This document shows, piece after piece, positions 11,174 to 21,844 of a stretch of DNA of 64,000 nucleotides (the stretch's first letter is position 1; every line of letters starts with the position of its first letter). Origin of the DNA: Megaustenia siamemsis (Eukaryota > Mollusca > Gastropoda > Stylommatophora > Ariophantidae). The DNA lies in contig JAVIAB010000102.1 of assembly GCA_032433765.1 (NCBI GenBank), positions 16,139,232 through 16,203,231 of the forward strand, in the 5' to 3' direction. A program made the translations under genes and the position numbers. The notes beneath the pieces were generated by a model. It ran no database searches and was not told the DNA's origin. It was given only the letters and a program-made list of their open reading frames with translations.

Positions 11174-11980
11174 ATATATATATAATGAGCTACTCTTCGC
11201 AGATGACCAATGCCTAATATACGAGGATGAAAACCTGCTACAACAGCATTTAACATCTCTAGATAAAAGCTGCACAAACTACAGTATGAAAATTAACACA
11301 GCAAAAACAGAGGCTATAAGAATAAGCAAATTAAGACACCCATTAAACATCAAGATCAAAGACAAAGATATAAAACAAGTAGAGGAATTCAAGTATTTAG
11401 GCACAATATTCACAGAAGATGGAAAATTAGACAGAGAAATTGACATGAGAATACAAAAAGCAAATGCTGTCACATACCAGCTTTCACCATTGTTAAGACA
11501 TCCAAACATTTCTATGCCAGCTAAACAACAAATGATAAATAGCATCTTCATACCAACTTTGTGCTATGAAAGTCAAACATGGACCCTTTCTAAATCACAT
11601 TTAAGAAAGATCAATACATGTGAGATGCGATGCTTGAGAAAAGTAACAAACAACACAAGAAGAGATAGAATACCAAATGAAACCATAAGAAAAATGGTAG
11701 GAACAAAACCCTGCCAAGAATATATAGAACAACAACAACTTAAATGGTTTGGCCACCTGGTCAGAATGAATCCTCACCAATCACCATCAAGGGCGTTCTT
11801 CTCGAGAATGCATGGGAAAAGACCAAGAGGAAGACCCAGAAGAAGATGGATAGATGCAGTGACAGAGACATGTAACAACAAAGGAAAATCACTAATTCAG
11901 ACAATTCGAGCAGCACAAGAACGACAAATGATATAAACCACGACACCTTTTAGGTATCAGTGAAAGAGAAAGAAGAAGAA
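11174..11980 (+). mobile_element. LINE-delta insertion in SINE-B (TSD GACCCTATATT)
   Basis: An 807-bp, 5'-truncated LINE insertion bracketed by the undecanucleotide GACCCTATATT at 11163-11173 and 11981-11991. The same sequence is present once in intact SINE-B copies (reverse complement near 58208). The insertion starts with a short (AT)n stretch and ends with an A-rich tail, AAAGAGAAAGAAGAAGAA. It is the youngest layer of the stack because it lies inside SINE-B. Confidence 0.92.
11187..11936 (+). CDS. LINE-delta reverse transcriptase, C-terminal part (5'-truncated)
   Basis: The frame is open without stops for 249 codons, from the truncation point to TAA. It begins ELLFADDQCLIYED, so the catalytic FADD aspartates of RT motif C are retained while motifs A and B are lost. 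Next come MKINTAKTEAIRISK, FKYLGTIFTEDGK, the thumb, IPTLCYESQTWTL (the conserved YxxxTW block), CEMRCLRKV, LKWFGHLVRMN, and the basic tail KRPRGRPRRRWIDAV. In an intact element this protein would copy element RNA at a nicked target. Lacking endonuclease and fingers, this copy cannot work alone. The uninterrupted frame suggests a young insertion. No initiation codon can be assigned; the first Met is at 11286. Confidence 0.8.
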   Translation, partial: ELLFADDQCLIYEDENLLQQHLTSLDKSCTNYSMKINTAKTEAIRISKLRHPLNIKIKDKDIKQVEEFKYLGTIFTEDGKLDREIDMRIQKANAVTYQLSPLLRHPNISMPAKQQMINSIFIPTLCYESQTWTLSKSHLRKINTCEMRCLRKVTNNTRRDRIPNETIRKMVGTKPCQEYIEQQQLKWFGHLVRMNPHQSPSRAFFSRMHGKRPRGRPRRRWIDAVTETCNNKGKSLIQTIRAAQERQMI

Positions 11981-12425
11981 GACCCTATATTTTACAGACC
12001 TTCAGCACATGATTTTGGGGTAATGTGGTCGGTATTACGCCCGTGCTGCTTTACTTTCCCAGAAAAAAATCCGGTACCCATTTAAGGCTGAGTGAACATG
12101 GAAGCCATCGATTGGGATTGAACCCTACCCCTTGTCCTTTGTAGTCCAGTTCACTAACCAACACAAAAAGGGAGCTGCTAAAAATGGCCAGAAAGTAACA
12201 ATGAACATTTTTCGCGCATATCATGAGAAGAAGAAAGTTGAATTACTTAGTTACAACTGGCAAAATACAGGGAAAGAGAGATTGAGGACGACAAATAAAG
12301 AAAACCCTAGATGACTTTGTGTCGTGCCACGGTAAACAGTAAACAACAGAATTGATACGATGCACAGAGGAGAGGGAATTGTGGAAGAACATGATCGCCT
12401 ACCCCAACCAACATGATGATGATTG

Positions 12426-12690
12426 CAAAGAAGCTATTAAGTCATAGAAACAATAATAGATAAGAAGAGGTCGGGCGTGGAAAGTGATGGGTCATGTTGC
12501 CGTCACAGAAGAGGAAAGTAGCATCCAGGAGAAAGTCACCACAGCTCGGATAATGGCTTCAATTTTGGAAGGGTCACATGTGGATGACACATGCAGTCTT
12601 GTAATCGAACCACATTTAGAAATATTCCCGCGCTCCAGAGAAGATTTCTACTTCTTCCTCTGCATTAAGTGGAGCATGCAGTCTATTATT
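12426..12690. other. Unique sequence, nothing recognised
   Basis: Short unique stretch between the end of LINE-alpha2 and the 91-bp satellite. A 70-residue open frame at 12484-12696 has no recognisable motif. Confidence 0.4.
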
Positions 12691-13738
12691 AGTTGAGCTT
12701 GGTTGACAGGTTTTCACACATATCGATCTCCCACATCCAATAACATTGTGACTTCTCATACAGTTAGTGCGGATCAAGATTAGTTGAGCTTGGTTGACAG
12801 GTTTTCACACATATCGATCTCCCACATCCAATAACATTGTGACTTCTCATACAGTTAGTGCGGATCAAGATTAGTTGAGCTTGGTTGACAGGTTTTCACA
12901 CATATCGATCTCCCACATCCAATAACATTGTGACTTCTCATACAGTTAGTGCGGATCAAGATTAGTTGAGCTTGGTTGACAGGTTTTCACACATATCGAT
13001 CTCCCACATCCAATAACATTGTGACTTCTCATACAGTTAGTGCGGATCAAGATTAGTTGAGCTTGGTTGACAGGTTTTCACACATATCGATCTCCCACAT
13101 CCAATAACATTGTGACTTCTCATACAGTTAGTGCGGATCAAGATTAGTTGAGCTTGGTTGACAGGTTTTCACACATATCGATCTCCCACATCCAATAACA
13201 TTGTGACTTCTCATACAGTTAGTGCGGATCAAGATTAGTTGAGCTTGGTTGACAGGTTTTGACACATATCGATCTCCCACATCCAATAACATTGTGACTT
13301 CTCATACAGTTAGTGCGGATCAAGATTAGTTGAGCTTGGTTGACAGGTTTTCACACATATCGATCTCCCACATCCAATAACATTGTGACTTCTCATACAG
13401 TTAGTGCGGATCAAGATTAGTTGAGCTTGGTTGACAGGTTTTCACACATATCGATCTCCCACATCCAATAACATTGTGACTTCTCATACAGTTAGTGCGG
13501 ATCAAGATTAGTTGAGCTTGGTTGACAGGTTTTGACACATATCGATCTCCCACATCCAATAACATTGTGACTTCTCATACAGTTAGTGCGGATCAAGATT
13601 AGTTGAGCTTGGTTGGCATGTTTTGACACATATCGATCTCCCACATCCAATAACATTGTGACTTCTCATACAGTTAGTGCGGATCAAGATTAGTTGAGCT
13701 TGGTTGACATGTTTTCACAGATATCGATCTCCCACATT
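12691..13738. repeat. 91-bp satellite, about 11.5 copies, highly homogeneous
   Basis: Exactly periodic at 91 bp: AGTTGAGCTTGGTTGACAGG recurs at 12691, 12782, 12873 and so on to 13692. The unit also contains CACATATCGATCTCCCACAT and CTCATACAGTTAGTGCGG. The copies are nearly identical, with rare changes such as TTTTCACAC/TTTTGACAC and GACAGG/GGCATG, the latter only at the right end. The twelfth unit breaks off at CCCACATT and runs directly into the next array. Confidence 0.97.
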
Positions 13739-14735
13739 GTGTAAGAAATTGTGTGGACGAATTATGTAAGATTGGAAATAGGAGAGAAGAAATGTGTAAG
13801 ATTGAAATAGGAGAGAATAAATGTGTAAGATTCGAAATAGGAGAGAAGAAATGTGTAAGATTGGAATTAGGAGAGTCGAATGTGTAAGATTGGAAATAGG
13901 AGAGAAGAAATGTGTAAGATTGGAAATAGGAGAGAAGAAATGTGTAAGATTGGAAATTGGAGAGAACAAATGTGTAAGATTGGAAATTGGAGAGAAGAAA
14001 TATGTAAGACTGGAAATTGGAGAGAAGAAATATATACGATTAGAAATAGGAGAGAAGAAATGTGTAAGATTAGAAATTGGGTAGAAGAAATATATATATA
14101 TATAAGATTAGAAGTTGGAGAAGAATTGTGTAAGATTAGAAGTTGGAGAGAAGAAATTTGTAGGAGTTGGAGAGCAGAAATATGTGAGATTAGAAGTTGG
14201 AGAGCAGAAATATGTGAGATTAGAAGTTGGAGAGCAGAAATATGTAAGATTAGAAGTTGGAGAGAAGAAATTTGTAGGAGTTGGAGAGTAGAAATATGTG
14301 AGATTAGAAGTTGGAGAGCAGAAATATGTGAGATTAGAAGTTGGAGAGTAGAAATATGTGAGATTAGAAGTTGGAGAGTAGAAATATGTGAGATTAGAAG
14401 TTGGAGAGAAGAAATATGTGAGATTAGAAGTTGGAGAGTAGAAATATGTGAGATTAGAGAAGTTGGAGAGAAGAAATATGTGAGATTAGAAGTTGGAGAG
14501 TGGAAATATGTGATATTAGAAGTTGGAGAGCAGAAATATGTGAGATTAGAAGTTGGAGAGTAGAAATATGTGAGATTAGAAGTTGGAGAGAAGAAATATG
14601 TGAGATTAGAAGTTGGAGAGTAGAAATATATGAGATTAGAAGTTGGAGAGTAGAAATATGTGAGATTAGAAGTTGGAGAGTAGAAATATGTGAGATTAGA
14701 GAAGTTGGAGAGAAGAATTATGTGAGTAGAAGTTG
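13739..14735. repeat. 30-bp minisatellite (GAGAAGAAATATGTGAGATT type)
   Basis: About 33 copies of a purine-rich 30-bp unit. An older left part carries GTGTAAGATTGGAAATAGGA; the right part carries GTGAGATTAGAAGTTGGAGA. The change of subtype is gradual around 14040-14160. Thirty bp is ten codons, which gives a 227-residue repeated open frame on the plus strand (RSWRVEICEI). This is an artefact of the period. Confidence 0.95.
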
Positions 14736-15004
14736 TTCTGAGTAAAATATAACAACAGAAGAATAAAAAGATCAGACAATTCTAAAGGAGTATAACAACT
14801 CTGGACACTTTACATCATGCTCTCATCTATGGGACAGAGCACAAGAATAAATACTAGAGTTTTCCTCTTTATTGATCTTTCACGCGTTGTCCTGTAACAT
14901 ATAGTTTTGTTTGTAATGAGTACGCACATTTGTTGCATTCATTCATGTCAATTCTGTACGTTAGAGGAGAACTTGGGCAGAACAAGCATGTGTGTCTCTG
15001 AGAT

Positions 15005-16285
15005 AAAAATGTACTAGTGTCTGTGATGGGCAGGAGAAATGTACGAGTGTCTGTGAGGGGCAGGAGAAATGTGCGAGTGTCTGTGAGGGGCAGGGGAAAT
15101 GTACGAGTGTCTGTGCGGGGCAGGAGAAATGTACGAGTGTCTGTGCGGGGCAGGAGAAATGTACGAGTGTCTGTGAGGGGCAGGAGAAATTTACTAGTGT
15201 CTGTGATGGGAAGGAGAAATGTACGAGTGTCTGTGATGGGCAGGAGAAATGTACTAGTGTCTGTGATGGGCAGGAGAAATGTACGAGTGTCTGTGATGGA
15301 CAGGAGAAATGTACGAGTGTCTGTGATGGGCTGGAGAAATGTACGAGTGTCTGTGATTGGCTGGAGAAATTTACTAGTGTCTGTGATGGGCTGGAGAAAT
15401 GTACGAGTGTCTGTGATGGGCAGGAGAAATGTACGAGTGTCTGTCATGGGCTGGAGAAATTTGTCTGGAGAAATGTTGTCTGTGATGGCAGGAGAAATGT
15501 ATGTGATGGGCTAGTGTCTGTGAGGAGAAATTACTAGTGTCTGTGATGGGCAGGAGAAATGTACGAGTGTCTGTGAGGGGCAGGATGAAATGTTCTAGTG
15601 TCTGTGATGGGCTGGAGAAATGTACTAGTGTCTGTGATGATGATGGTGTCAGGAGAAATGTACGAGTGTCTGTGATGGGCAGAGAAATGTTCTAGTGTCT
15701 GTGATGGGCAGATGGAATGTACGAGTGTCTGTGATGGCAGAGAAATGTACTAGTGTCTATGATGGACAGATGAAATGTACTAGTGTCTGTGACGGACAGA
15801 TGAATGTACTAGTGTATGTGATGGGCAGATGGAATGTGCTAGTGTCTGTGACGGAAGATGGAATGTACTAGTGTCTGTGATGGGCAGATGGAATGTACTA
15901 GTGTCTGTTATGGGCAGATGGAATGTACTAGTGTCTGTTATGGAAAATGAAATGTACAAGTGTCTGTGATGGGCAGATGGAATGTGCTAGTGTCTGTGAT
16001 GGGCAGATGGAATGTACTAGTGTCTGTGATGGGCAGATGGAATGTGCTAGTGTCTGTGATGGGCAGATGGAATGTACTAGTGTCTGTGATGGGCAGATGG
16101 AATGTACAAGTGTCTGTGATGGGCAGATGGAATGTGCTAGTGTCTGTGATGGGCAGATGGAATGTACAAGTGTCTGTGATGGGCAGATGGAATGTGCTAG
16201 TGTCTGTGATGGGCAGATGGAATGTGCTAGTGTCTGTGATGGGCAGATGGAATGTACTAGTGTCTGTGATGGGTAGATTAAATGT
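15005..16285. repeat. 30-bp minisatellite (TGTCTGTGATGGGCAGGAGA)
   Basis: A 30-bp unit in three zones. 15005-15470 has the regular GGGCAGGAGAAATGTACGAG subtype. 15471-15945 is a disordered zone with deletions. 15946-16285 has the very regular GGGCAGATGGAATGTACTAG subtype. All three share GTGTCTGTGATGG. Up to four frames are open at once because the unit lacks stops, giving 119-192-residue frames. Positions 14736-15004 before it are unique. Confidence 0.95.
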
Positions 16286-16703
16286 AAAAGACTCCGGCAC
16301 ACACAAATGGCTGAGGTAGAATGATAATTAAATGGAAGAAAATCATCGAATGAGAGCTCTTATTGTAGAGAAACAGCGGAGTCAGAGTTGGTTGCCCTGA
16401 CGTGTCGACTGCACGGACCTAACAGGTTTTATCAAACTAATCAAGGAGACAGGAAGACACGCCCAGTTAGCAACTTAATGACAAGTGTGATCAGGAAATT
16501 GAACCGCGCGATGTAATAGAGTCTCTTACAGGCAGGAAACTAGATTTATTGATTATGAGTTTGTAGTATAACTTGGCAGGGACGTCAAACACTAGTTCGA
16601 TATGCAAGCTACTTTGGGTACTAAGGTACCCCTGTGAGAATCCTTGTACTTTTATACTGGACTCAGATGATGGCCTATCTGTTTATTTATCTTGACCAGA
16701 AAA
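16286..16703. other. Unique sequence, nothing recognised
   Basis: About 400 bp with balanced composition. No repeat, RT fragment or clear exon was seen. Confidence 0.4.
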
Positions 16704-16711
16704 TAGCATAT

Positions 16712-17429
16712 CATCATCATCATCATAATCATCATCATCATCATCATCAAGTACCGGGCCTACTGGCGTAGGTGATCATGTATCTTCACAACTTTCGATC
16801 TCGACAGTTATAATTTCTGTTGTTGACCTTCTGCAAAGCCATTCTATTAAGCTGTCTAGCATTTTTTCTCTTTGCTTCCCTCTATCTCTTCGTCCCTCGA
16901 ATTTTCCTGTTGTTACAATATATTTCAGTTGTTCTCTTCTCATTACATGGCCAAAAAATTATGATCGTTTCTTCCTAATATTGAAAATTAGCTCTCTTTT
17001 TGCTTTGGCCTCTTTCAGAACGTTTACATTACTCTTCTTAGCTGTCCATGGTATTCTCAACATTCCTGTGTAAAACAACATTTCTACAGACTCCAGTGAT
17101 TTTCTTGTCTGTTGTCCTATTGTCCATGATCCACATCCATATGTTAAAACTGGCACTACATAACATTTAAGAACTCTTTTCCTTGTTTCTATTGTCAAAA
17201 TTGGATTGCATAGTATCTTCCTAATTTTTTGGAAAGATGCTTTTGCCTGAGCCATTCTGCATCTCATCTCTTTTGTACATCTTCCGTCTGAGGTTAACAA
17301 AGTTCCCAAATAATTAACATCAATTACCTGTTTTAATATCGTTCCACTTGTCTTTATTGAACTGAGGTGATGTCTTTTTCTTTGTTGTTACCATTACGTT
17401 TGTCTTTTTGCTATTAATATAATTATAAT
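16712..17429 (-). mobile_element. LINE-alpha, reverse orientation, 5'-truncated (TSD near TAGCATAT)
   Basis: On the minus strand the copy encodes LTSDGRCTKEMRCRMAQAKA, YVVPVLTYGCGSWTIG, MLRIPWTAKKSNVNV, FFGHVMRREQLKY and the GRRDRGKQREK tail. Upstream INSKKTNVMVTTKKKTSPQF precedes a frameshift near 17350. A stop follows RKKRS (about 16959). The 3' end is a long ATC/ATA tail at 16712-16748, the reverse complement of (GAT)n. TAGCATAT occurs at 16704-16711 and 17430-17437, giving an 8-bp candidate TSD. Confidence 0.83.
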
Positions 17430-17469
17430 TAGCATATATTCAAGCACAAAGATAGTTATATTTACTGTT

Positions 17470-17890
17470 AGTCGAAGGCCCCGGTATCACTGCAGACGAA
17501 TTAAAATCCATAATTGTTCAACCGGACATGCCAGTGGGATCATTCGAGTTAACATCTCATCGAATACCCAAACAAAGAAAAGCAGTTGCACTTTTCATCA
17601 TAGCAGCTACAGCACACGCCAAAAGACATAAGGCCAATCGGCACCGAAAGTGAACGCAGCTGAACTATCCTTCATCATACGATATCATCATTCATCGTAA
17701 GCAATCGGAATATAGAAACACTATCCGGATGTAAAACACAGTTCATGGTGTGCACAGAGCACTAAACTCAGTAGCTCCGTCAACAAGCCGGGCTTAGAAT
17801 ATGAGGAAACTACAACAAGGAGCCCTTTTCATAACAATAAGTCAACGGTTCCTGTCGCCTGTCCGCCATATTGACCGGAAGCATAAAGAC
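17470..17890 (+). repeat. Repeat D, copy 1 (conserved basic open-frame end)
   Basis: A dispersed repeat of about 430 bp, also at 24015-24555 and 46575-47000 (both minus). In this copy the frame runs ITADELKSIIVQPDMPVGSF, then PKQRKAVALFIIAATAHAK and RHKANRHRK-stop. The other copies share the register and stop position (PKQRKVTVIPIVAVSAHAKR here in copy 3). The conserved 3' part contains CATGGTGTGCACAGAGCACT and CCGCCATATTGACCGGAAG. Product unknown; probably the coding end of an uncharacterised mobile element. Confidence 0.7.
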
Positions 17891-18435
17891 AAGACTATTT
17901 AACATAAAGATAAAAGCAATCCTCTTATATCTAGACAGACTAATGTAGAGAAAATGTCTAAGATTGTCGTCACGTTTCAGTTTTTGCCATCAAGAGCGGT
18001 GGTGGGTAGAATGACGTCAGCTGTCTATAGCTCCTGTAGTTGGAAACGTCACGCTAGTTGGAGAGTTTTCCAATTCTATTTTCTGCTGGCGGGCTTTAGT
18101 AAATATGTAGTTGGCTGTACATCATCTCTAGAGACATTTTAAACATATAAAAGCTTTCTAGACACATCCTGTACTTATGCACATTTCCTGCACATACAAA
18201 CAACATAATACACCTACTCTTCATGTACAAGTCATCAATGGGACATAGACACATCACAAACCAGAATGGGAACAATATTCTGATCCTTGATTTATGCCCA
18301 GTATAAGAACCACTCTATCAATATATGAGATTGTATGGTGACTCACCTATGGTGAGTTGTTGACTTCATGGAGTTGACTACATGAATTTGTTGAGTTCAT
18401 GGAGTTGTGCTCAGAAAGTTATTTAGTTCAGGAAA
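17891..18435. other. Unique sequence, nothing recognised
   Basis: Mixed-composition DNA. A 62-residue open frame at 17954-18142 has no motif I recognise. The final ~80 bp contain short GAGTTGTTGA-like repeats leading into the next array. Confidence 0.4.
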
Positions 18436-20590
18436 TTGTTGAGATCAGGTGTAAACATCAAAGCACCATCAGGTGGAAACATTCTAGCACCATCAGGTGG
18501 AAACATCCCAGCACCATCAGGTGGAAACATTCTAGCAGAATCAGGTGGAAACATCCTGGCACCATCAGGTGGGGACATCTTAGTACCATCAGGTGTAAAC
18601 ATCCCAGCACACATCAGGTGGAAACATTTTAGCACCATCAGGTTTAAACATCCCAGCACCATCAAGTGTAAACATCCCAGCACCATCACATGTAAACATC
18701 CCAGCACACATCAGGTGGAAACATCCCATCACCATCAAGTAGAAATATCCCAGCACACATCAGGTGGAAACATCCCAGCACACATCAGGTGGAAACATTC
18801 TAGCACCATCAAGTGGAAACATCGCAGCACCATCAAGTGGAAACATCCCAGCACCATCAAGTGGAAACATCCCAGCACCATCAAGTGGAAACATCCCAGC
18901 ACCATCAAGTGGAAACATCCCAGCACCATCAGGTGGAAAATCCCAGCACACATCAGGTGGAAACATCCCTGCACACATCAGGTGGAAACATCCCAGCACC
19001 ATCAAGTGGAAATAACCCAGCACCATGAGGTGGAAATATCCCAGCACCATCAGGTGAAGATATCCCAGCACCATGAAGAGAAAATATTCCAGCACCATCA
19101 GGTGTAAATATCCCAGCACCATGAGGTGGAAATGTCCCAGCACCATCAGGTGTAAATATCCCAGCACCATGAGGTGGAAATATCCCAGCACCATCAGGTG
19201 TAAATATCCCAGCACTATGAGGTGGAAATATCCCAGCACCATCAGGTGTAAATATCCCATCACCATGAAGGGGAAATATCCCAGCACCGTCAGGTGGAAA
19301 CATCCCAGCACCATCAAGTAGAAATATCCCAGCACCATGAGGTGGAAATATCCCAGCACCATGAGGTGGAAATATCCCAGCACCATGAGGTGGAAATATC
19401 CCAGCACCATGAGGTTGAAATATCCCAGCACCATGAGGTGGAAATATCACAGCACCATGAGGTGTAAATATCCTAGCACCATCAGGTGTAAATATCACAG
19501 CACCATGAGGTGGAAATATCCCAGCACCATCAGGTGTAAATATTCCAGCACCATGAGGTGGAAATATCCTAGCACCATCAGGTGTAAATATCCTAGCACC
19601 ATGAGGTGCAACATCCCAATACTATCAGTTGGAAATATCCCAGCACCATCAGGTGTAAATATCCCAGCACTATCAGGTGGAAATATCCCAGCACCATCAG
19701 TTGTAAATATCCCAGCATCATGAGGTGGAAATATCCCAGCACCGTTAGGTGGAAACATCCCAGCACCATCAGTGGAAATATCTCAGCACCATGAGGTGGA
19801 AATATCCCAGCACCATGAGGCGGAAATATCCCAGCACCATCAGGTGTAAATATCCAAGCACCATGAAGTGGAAATATCCCAGCACCATCTGGTGTAAATA
19901 TCCCAGCACCATGAGGTGGAAATATCCCAGCACCATGAGGTATAAATATCCTAGCACCCTGAGGTGGAAATATCCTAGCACCATCAGGTGTAAATATCCC
20001 AGCACCATCAGGTAAATATCCCAGCAATATGAGGTGGAAATATCCAGCACCATGAGGTGGAAATATCCCAGCACCATCAGGTGTAAATATCCCAGCACCA
20101 TGAGGTGGAAATATCCTAGCACCATCAGGTGTAAATATTCCAGCACCATGAGGTGTAAATATCATAGCACCATGAGGTGGAAATATCCTAGCACCATCAG
20201 GTATAAATATCCCAGCACCATCAGGTGGCAACATCCAAATACTATCAGTTGGAAATATCCCAGCACCATCAGGTGGAAACATCCCAATACTATCAGGTGT
20301 AAATATCCCAGCACTATGAGGTGGAAATATCCCAGCACCATCCGGTGGAAATATCCCAGCACCATGAGGTGGAAATATCCCAGCACCATCAGGTGTAAAT
20401 ATCCCAGCATCATCAGGTGGAAACACCCCAATACTATCAGGTGAAAATATCTTAGCACCATCAGGTGGAAACATCCCAATATAATCAGGTGGAAATATCC
20501 CAGCACCATCAGGTGGAAACATTCCAATATAATCAGGTGGAAACATCCCAATATAATCAGGTGGAAATATTCCATCACCATCAGGACGAT
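18436..20590. repeat. 24-bp minisatellite (GGAAACATCCCAGCACCATC)
   Basis: About 88 copies of a 24-bp unit: AGGTGGAAACATCCCAGCAC then CATC. Variants swap AAACATCC/AAATATCC, CATCAGG/CATGAGG and GGTGG/GGTGT. Some units are lengthened by CACATCAGG, and near 19615 and 20240 there is an AATACTATCAG variant. Twenty-four bp is eight codons and the unit can be stop-free, so frames up to 333 residues open on the minus strand and up to 223 on the plus. They are artefacts. Confidence 0.97.
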
Positions 20591-20599
20591 ACAACCATA

Positions 20600-20969
20600 A
20601 TTAATTTGCCCATGGGAACAAACTTATACATGACTATAATAATGACTGAATGATATTGATGATGGCAAAAATGATGGTGTTATTGAGAATGATAATGGCT
20701 GTAATGCCATAGATAATGGTGATAATGGTGATAATGATGATGATATGATACATCTAATATTGATGATAGTAGTGATATCTTATATGCTGATAATAATGAC
20801 GGTAGTGTTATTTATGATTTTTGTTATTGGTGTTATTTATTGTTATTAATGATGATAATGATGGTGATAATTATGCTCATGATAGCGACAGTAATAATGA
20901 TGATAGTGGTGATGATATTAAAGATGATTATAGTAATAATGATGATGATTATGATGAAAACGATTATAC
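20600..20969. repeat. GAT-rich low-complexity tract
   Basis: Irregular GATGATAATGGTGATAATG-type trinucleotide repeats covering about 370 bp. They translate as an Asp/Asn-rich run. Likely an old expanded (GAT)n tail or microsatellite. Confidence 0.7.
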
Positions 20970-21285
20970 CCTTCCAGCACTGTCCAGAATATCAGAAGTT
21001 ATCCTGTATGACTGTCCACATTTGCATGACAAAATGAGCTCTACAGAAATACCATTTTCAGATCTATGTTCTCCTTCAATATATTCAAATGGACGTCTGG
21101 GAGAGTACGCAATGAACAAAATACGTTATTTATTGTTTTCTCGAAATTCAGAAAACATATTACTTGATGTCTTTCCTAAAGACAATACGATATCTTTTGC
21201 ATCTTTAAGTGACCGGCTACAAGTAAAAAAAGGTTACAATGAAACTGGAATGATGGTTTATTTTGATAGCTCTTCCTTGTCATGA
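20970..21285 (+). CDS. Possible unidentified exon or gene remnant
   Basis: After the GAT-rich tract the open frame continues for about 105 residues of ordinary complexity: LPALSRISEVILYDCPHLHD, then LGEYAMNKIRYLLFSRNSEN and VKKGYNETGMMVYFDSSSLS-stop. A weak acceptor-like ATTATACCCTTCCAG lies at 20964-20978. No family is recognised, and there is no start codon in the complex part. The upstream Asp/Asn-rich stretch that extends the frame to 154 residues is almost certainly spurious. It could be a chance frame in decayed mobile DNA. Confidence 0.2.
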
Positions 21286-21504
21286 TGAAGATGGCGTTGT
21301 GTTGTCACTAGTCCGTTGTCAGCGAAGCATAATTTCATTTCTGTGAGCTTCTAAACGACGACAATCAAACGCTCACGGTGCCTCCACGTGCCGTAGAGCT
21401 AATTGATACAGTCTATAACGTGGAAACGAGTTCTGGACCGTGCGACTGAGTGAGTGCACGTGAGTCTAGACCATCCACAGCCTCGACGTTGAGCGACCAA
21501 ATTA

Positions 21505-21640
21505 ATCATGACCACAGTAAGTAACTAGAGTCGTCGGTCGCAGGACACTGCGAGAGTTGATGAGGAGGGGATCTAAGCACCTATGGGCATGTTCGGAGTG
21601 CAATAATGATGACCCGCAAATAACTCAATAACTCACGTCC
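21505..21640 (+). mobile_element. LINE-I 3' end fragment
   Basis: Encodes RRTLRELMRRGSKHLWACSE then CNNDDPQITQ-stop, matching the C-terminus of the LINE-I protein at 28091 (RWTLRELLRRGSEHLWTCSE, then CNGDDPQITQ). The CSEC pair may be half of a zinc-binding motif. Only the last ~45 codons are present. Positions 21286-21504 before it are unique and unassigned. Confidence 0.8.
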
Positions 21641-21675
21641 TGATACCGTTTTTGTAGATGTTTGATGATGTATAA

Positions 21676-21730
21676 ACTTTGAGAAAAGAGAGCTACTTTC
21701 CAATATTAGAAGAAACAATCATCATTTTTT
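21676..21730 (+). mobile_element. LINE-alpha scrap
   Basis: A stretch of about 50 bp, GAGCTACTTTCCAATATTAG then AAACAATCATCATTTTTT, matches the LINE-alpha segment encoding RELISNIRKKQSSFF (for example at 47516). No other part of the element is adjacent. Confidence 0.65.
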
Positions 21731-21844
21731 AAACCAAAGTTTATATGACAAGCAAAGAAAAGCAAGAAAATGATAAAACAACTGAACACAAACCTGGCAA
21801 GTTGTAAATACAACCCGTTCTCTGGACAGACCTTCCTACCCAGA

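Larger units (their letters stand above)
11108..12157 (-). mobile_element. SINE-B in LINE-alpha2, later split by LINE-delta (TSD CCAACACRAAAA)
   Basis: A reverse-oriented SINE-B. The tail lies at 11109-11173 (AAGTAAAGTACC, then CACGCCAAGTGGCGTATAGG) and the body and head at 11981-12157, reaching CCAGTTCACTAACCA and stopping before the A box. The LINE-alpha2 sequence CCAACACGAAAA (11096-11107) is repeated as CCAACACAAAA at 12158-12168. The copy at 37780 shows the uninterrupted target, GAGGCCAACACAAAAAGGG, confirming the site. Confidence 0.88.
8018..12425 (+). mobile_element. LINE-alpha2 host copy carrying five direct insertions
   Basis: With later insertions subtracted, five segments read as one reverse transcriptase. 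8018-8112 encodes QIKRGIRQACVLSDLF. 8726-8782 encodes EVIEINGHNVNNLPYADD, with the catalytic YADD. The position 9856-9865 and 10615-11107 give VLIAETVKELQEMM, then KYVGTITTSDGRC, YIEPIITYGSESW and ending at EANTKKK-like sequence. 12158-12425 gives the C-terminal tail and a (GAT)n end at 12414. Stops and frameshifts (for example at 10673 and 10916) make it a pseudogene. It lacks everything 5' of RT motif B and so was truncated on arrival. Close relatives lie at 37636 and 63585. Confidence 0.82.

Noticed and set aside
19593..20594. 333-residue minus-strand frame (GIFPPDGA repeats)
   Set aside because: Product of the 24-bp period; several other frames are open in the same array, so there is no coding signal.
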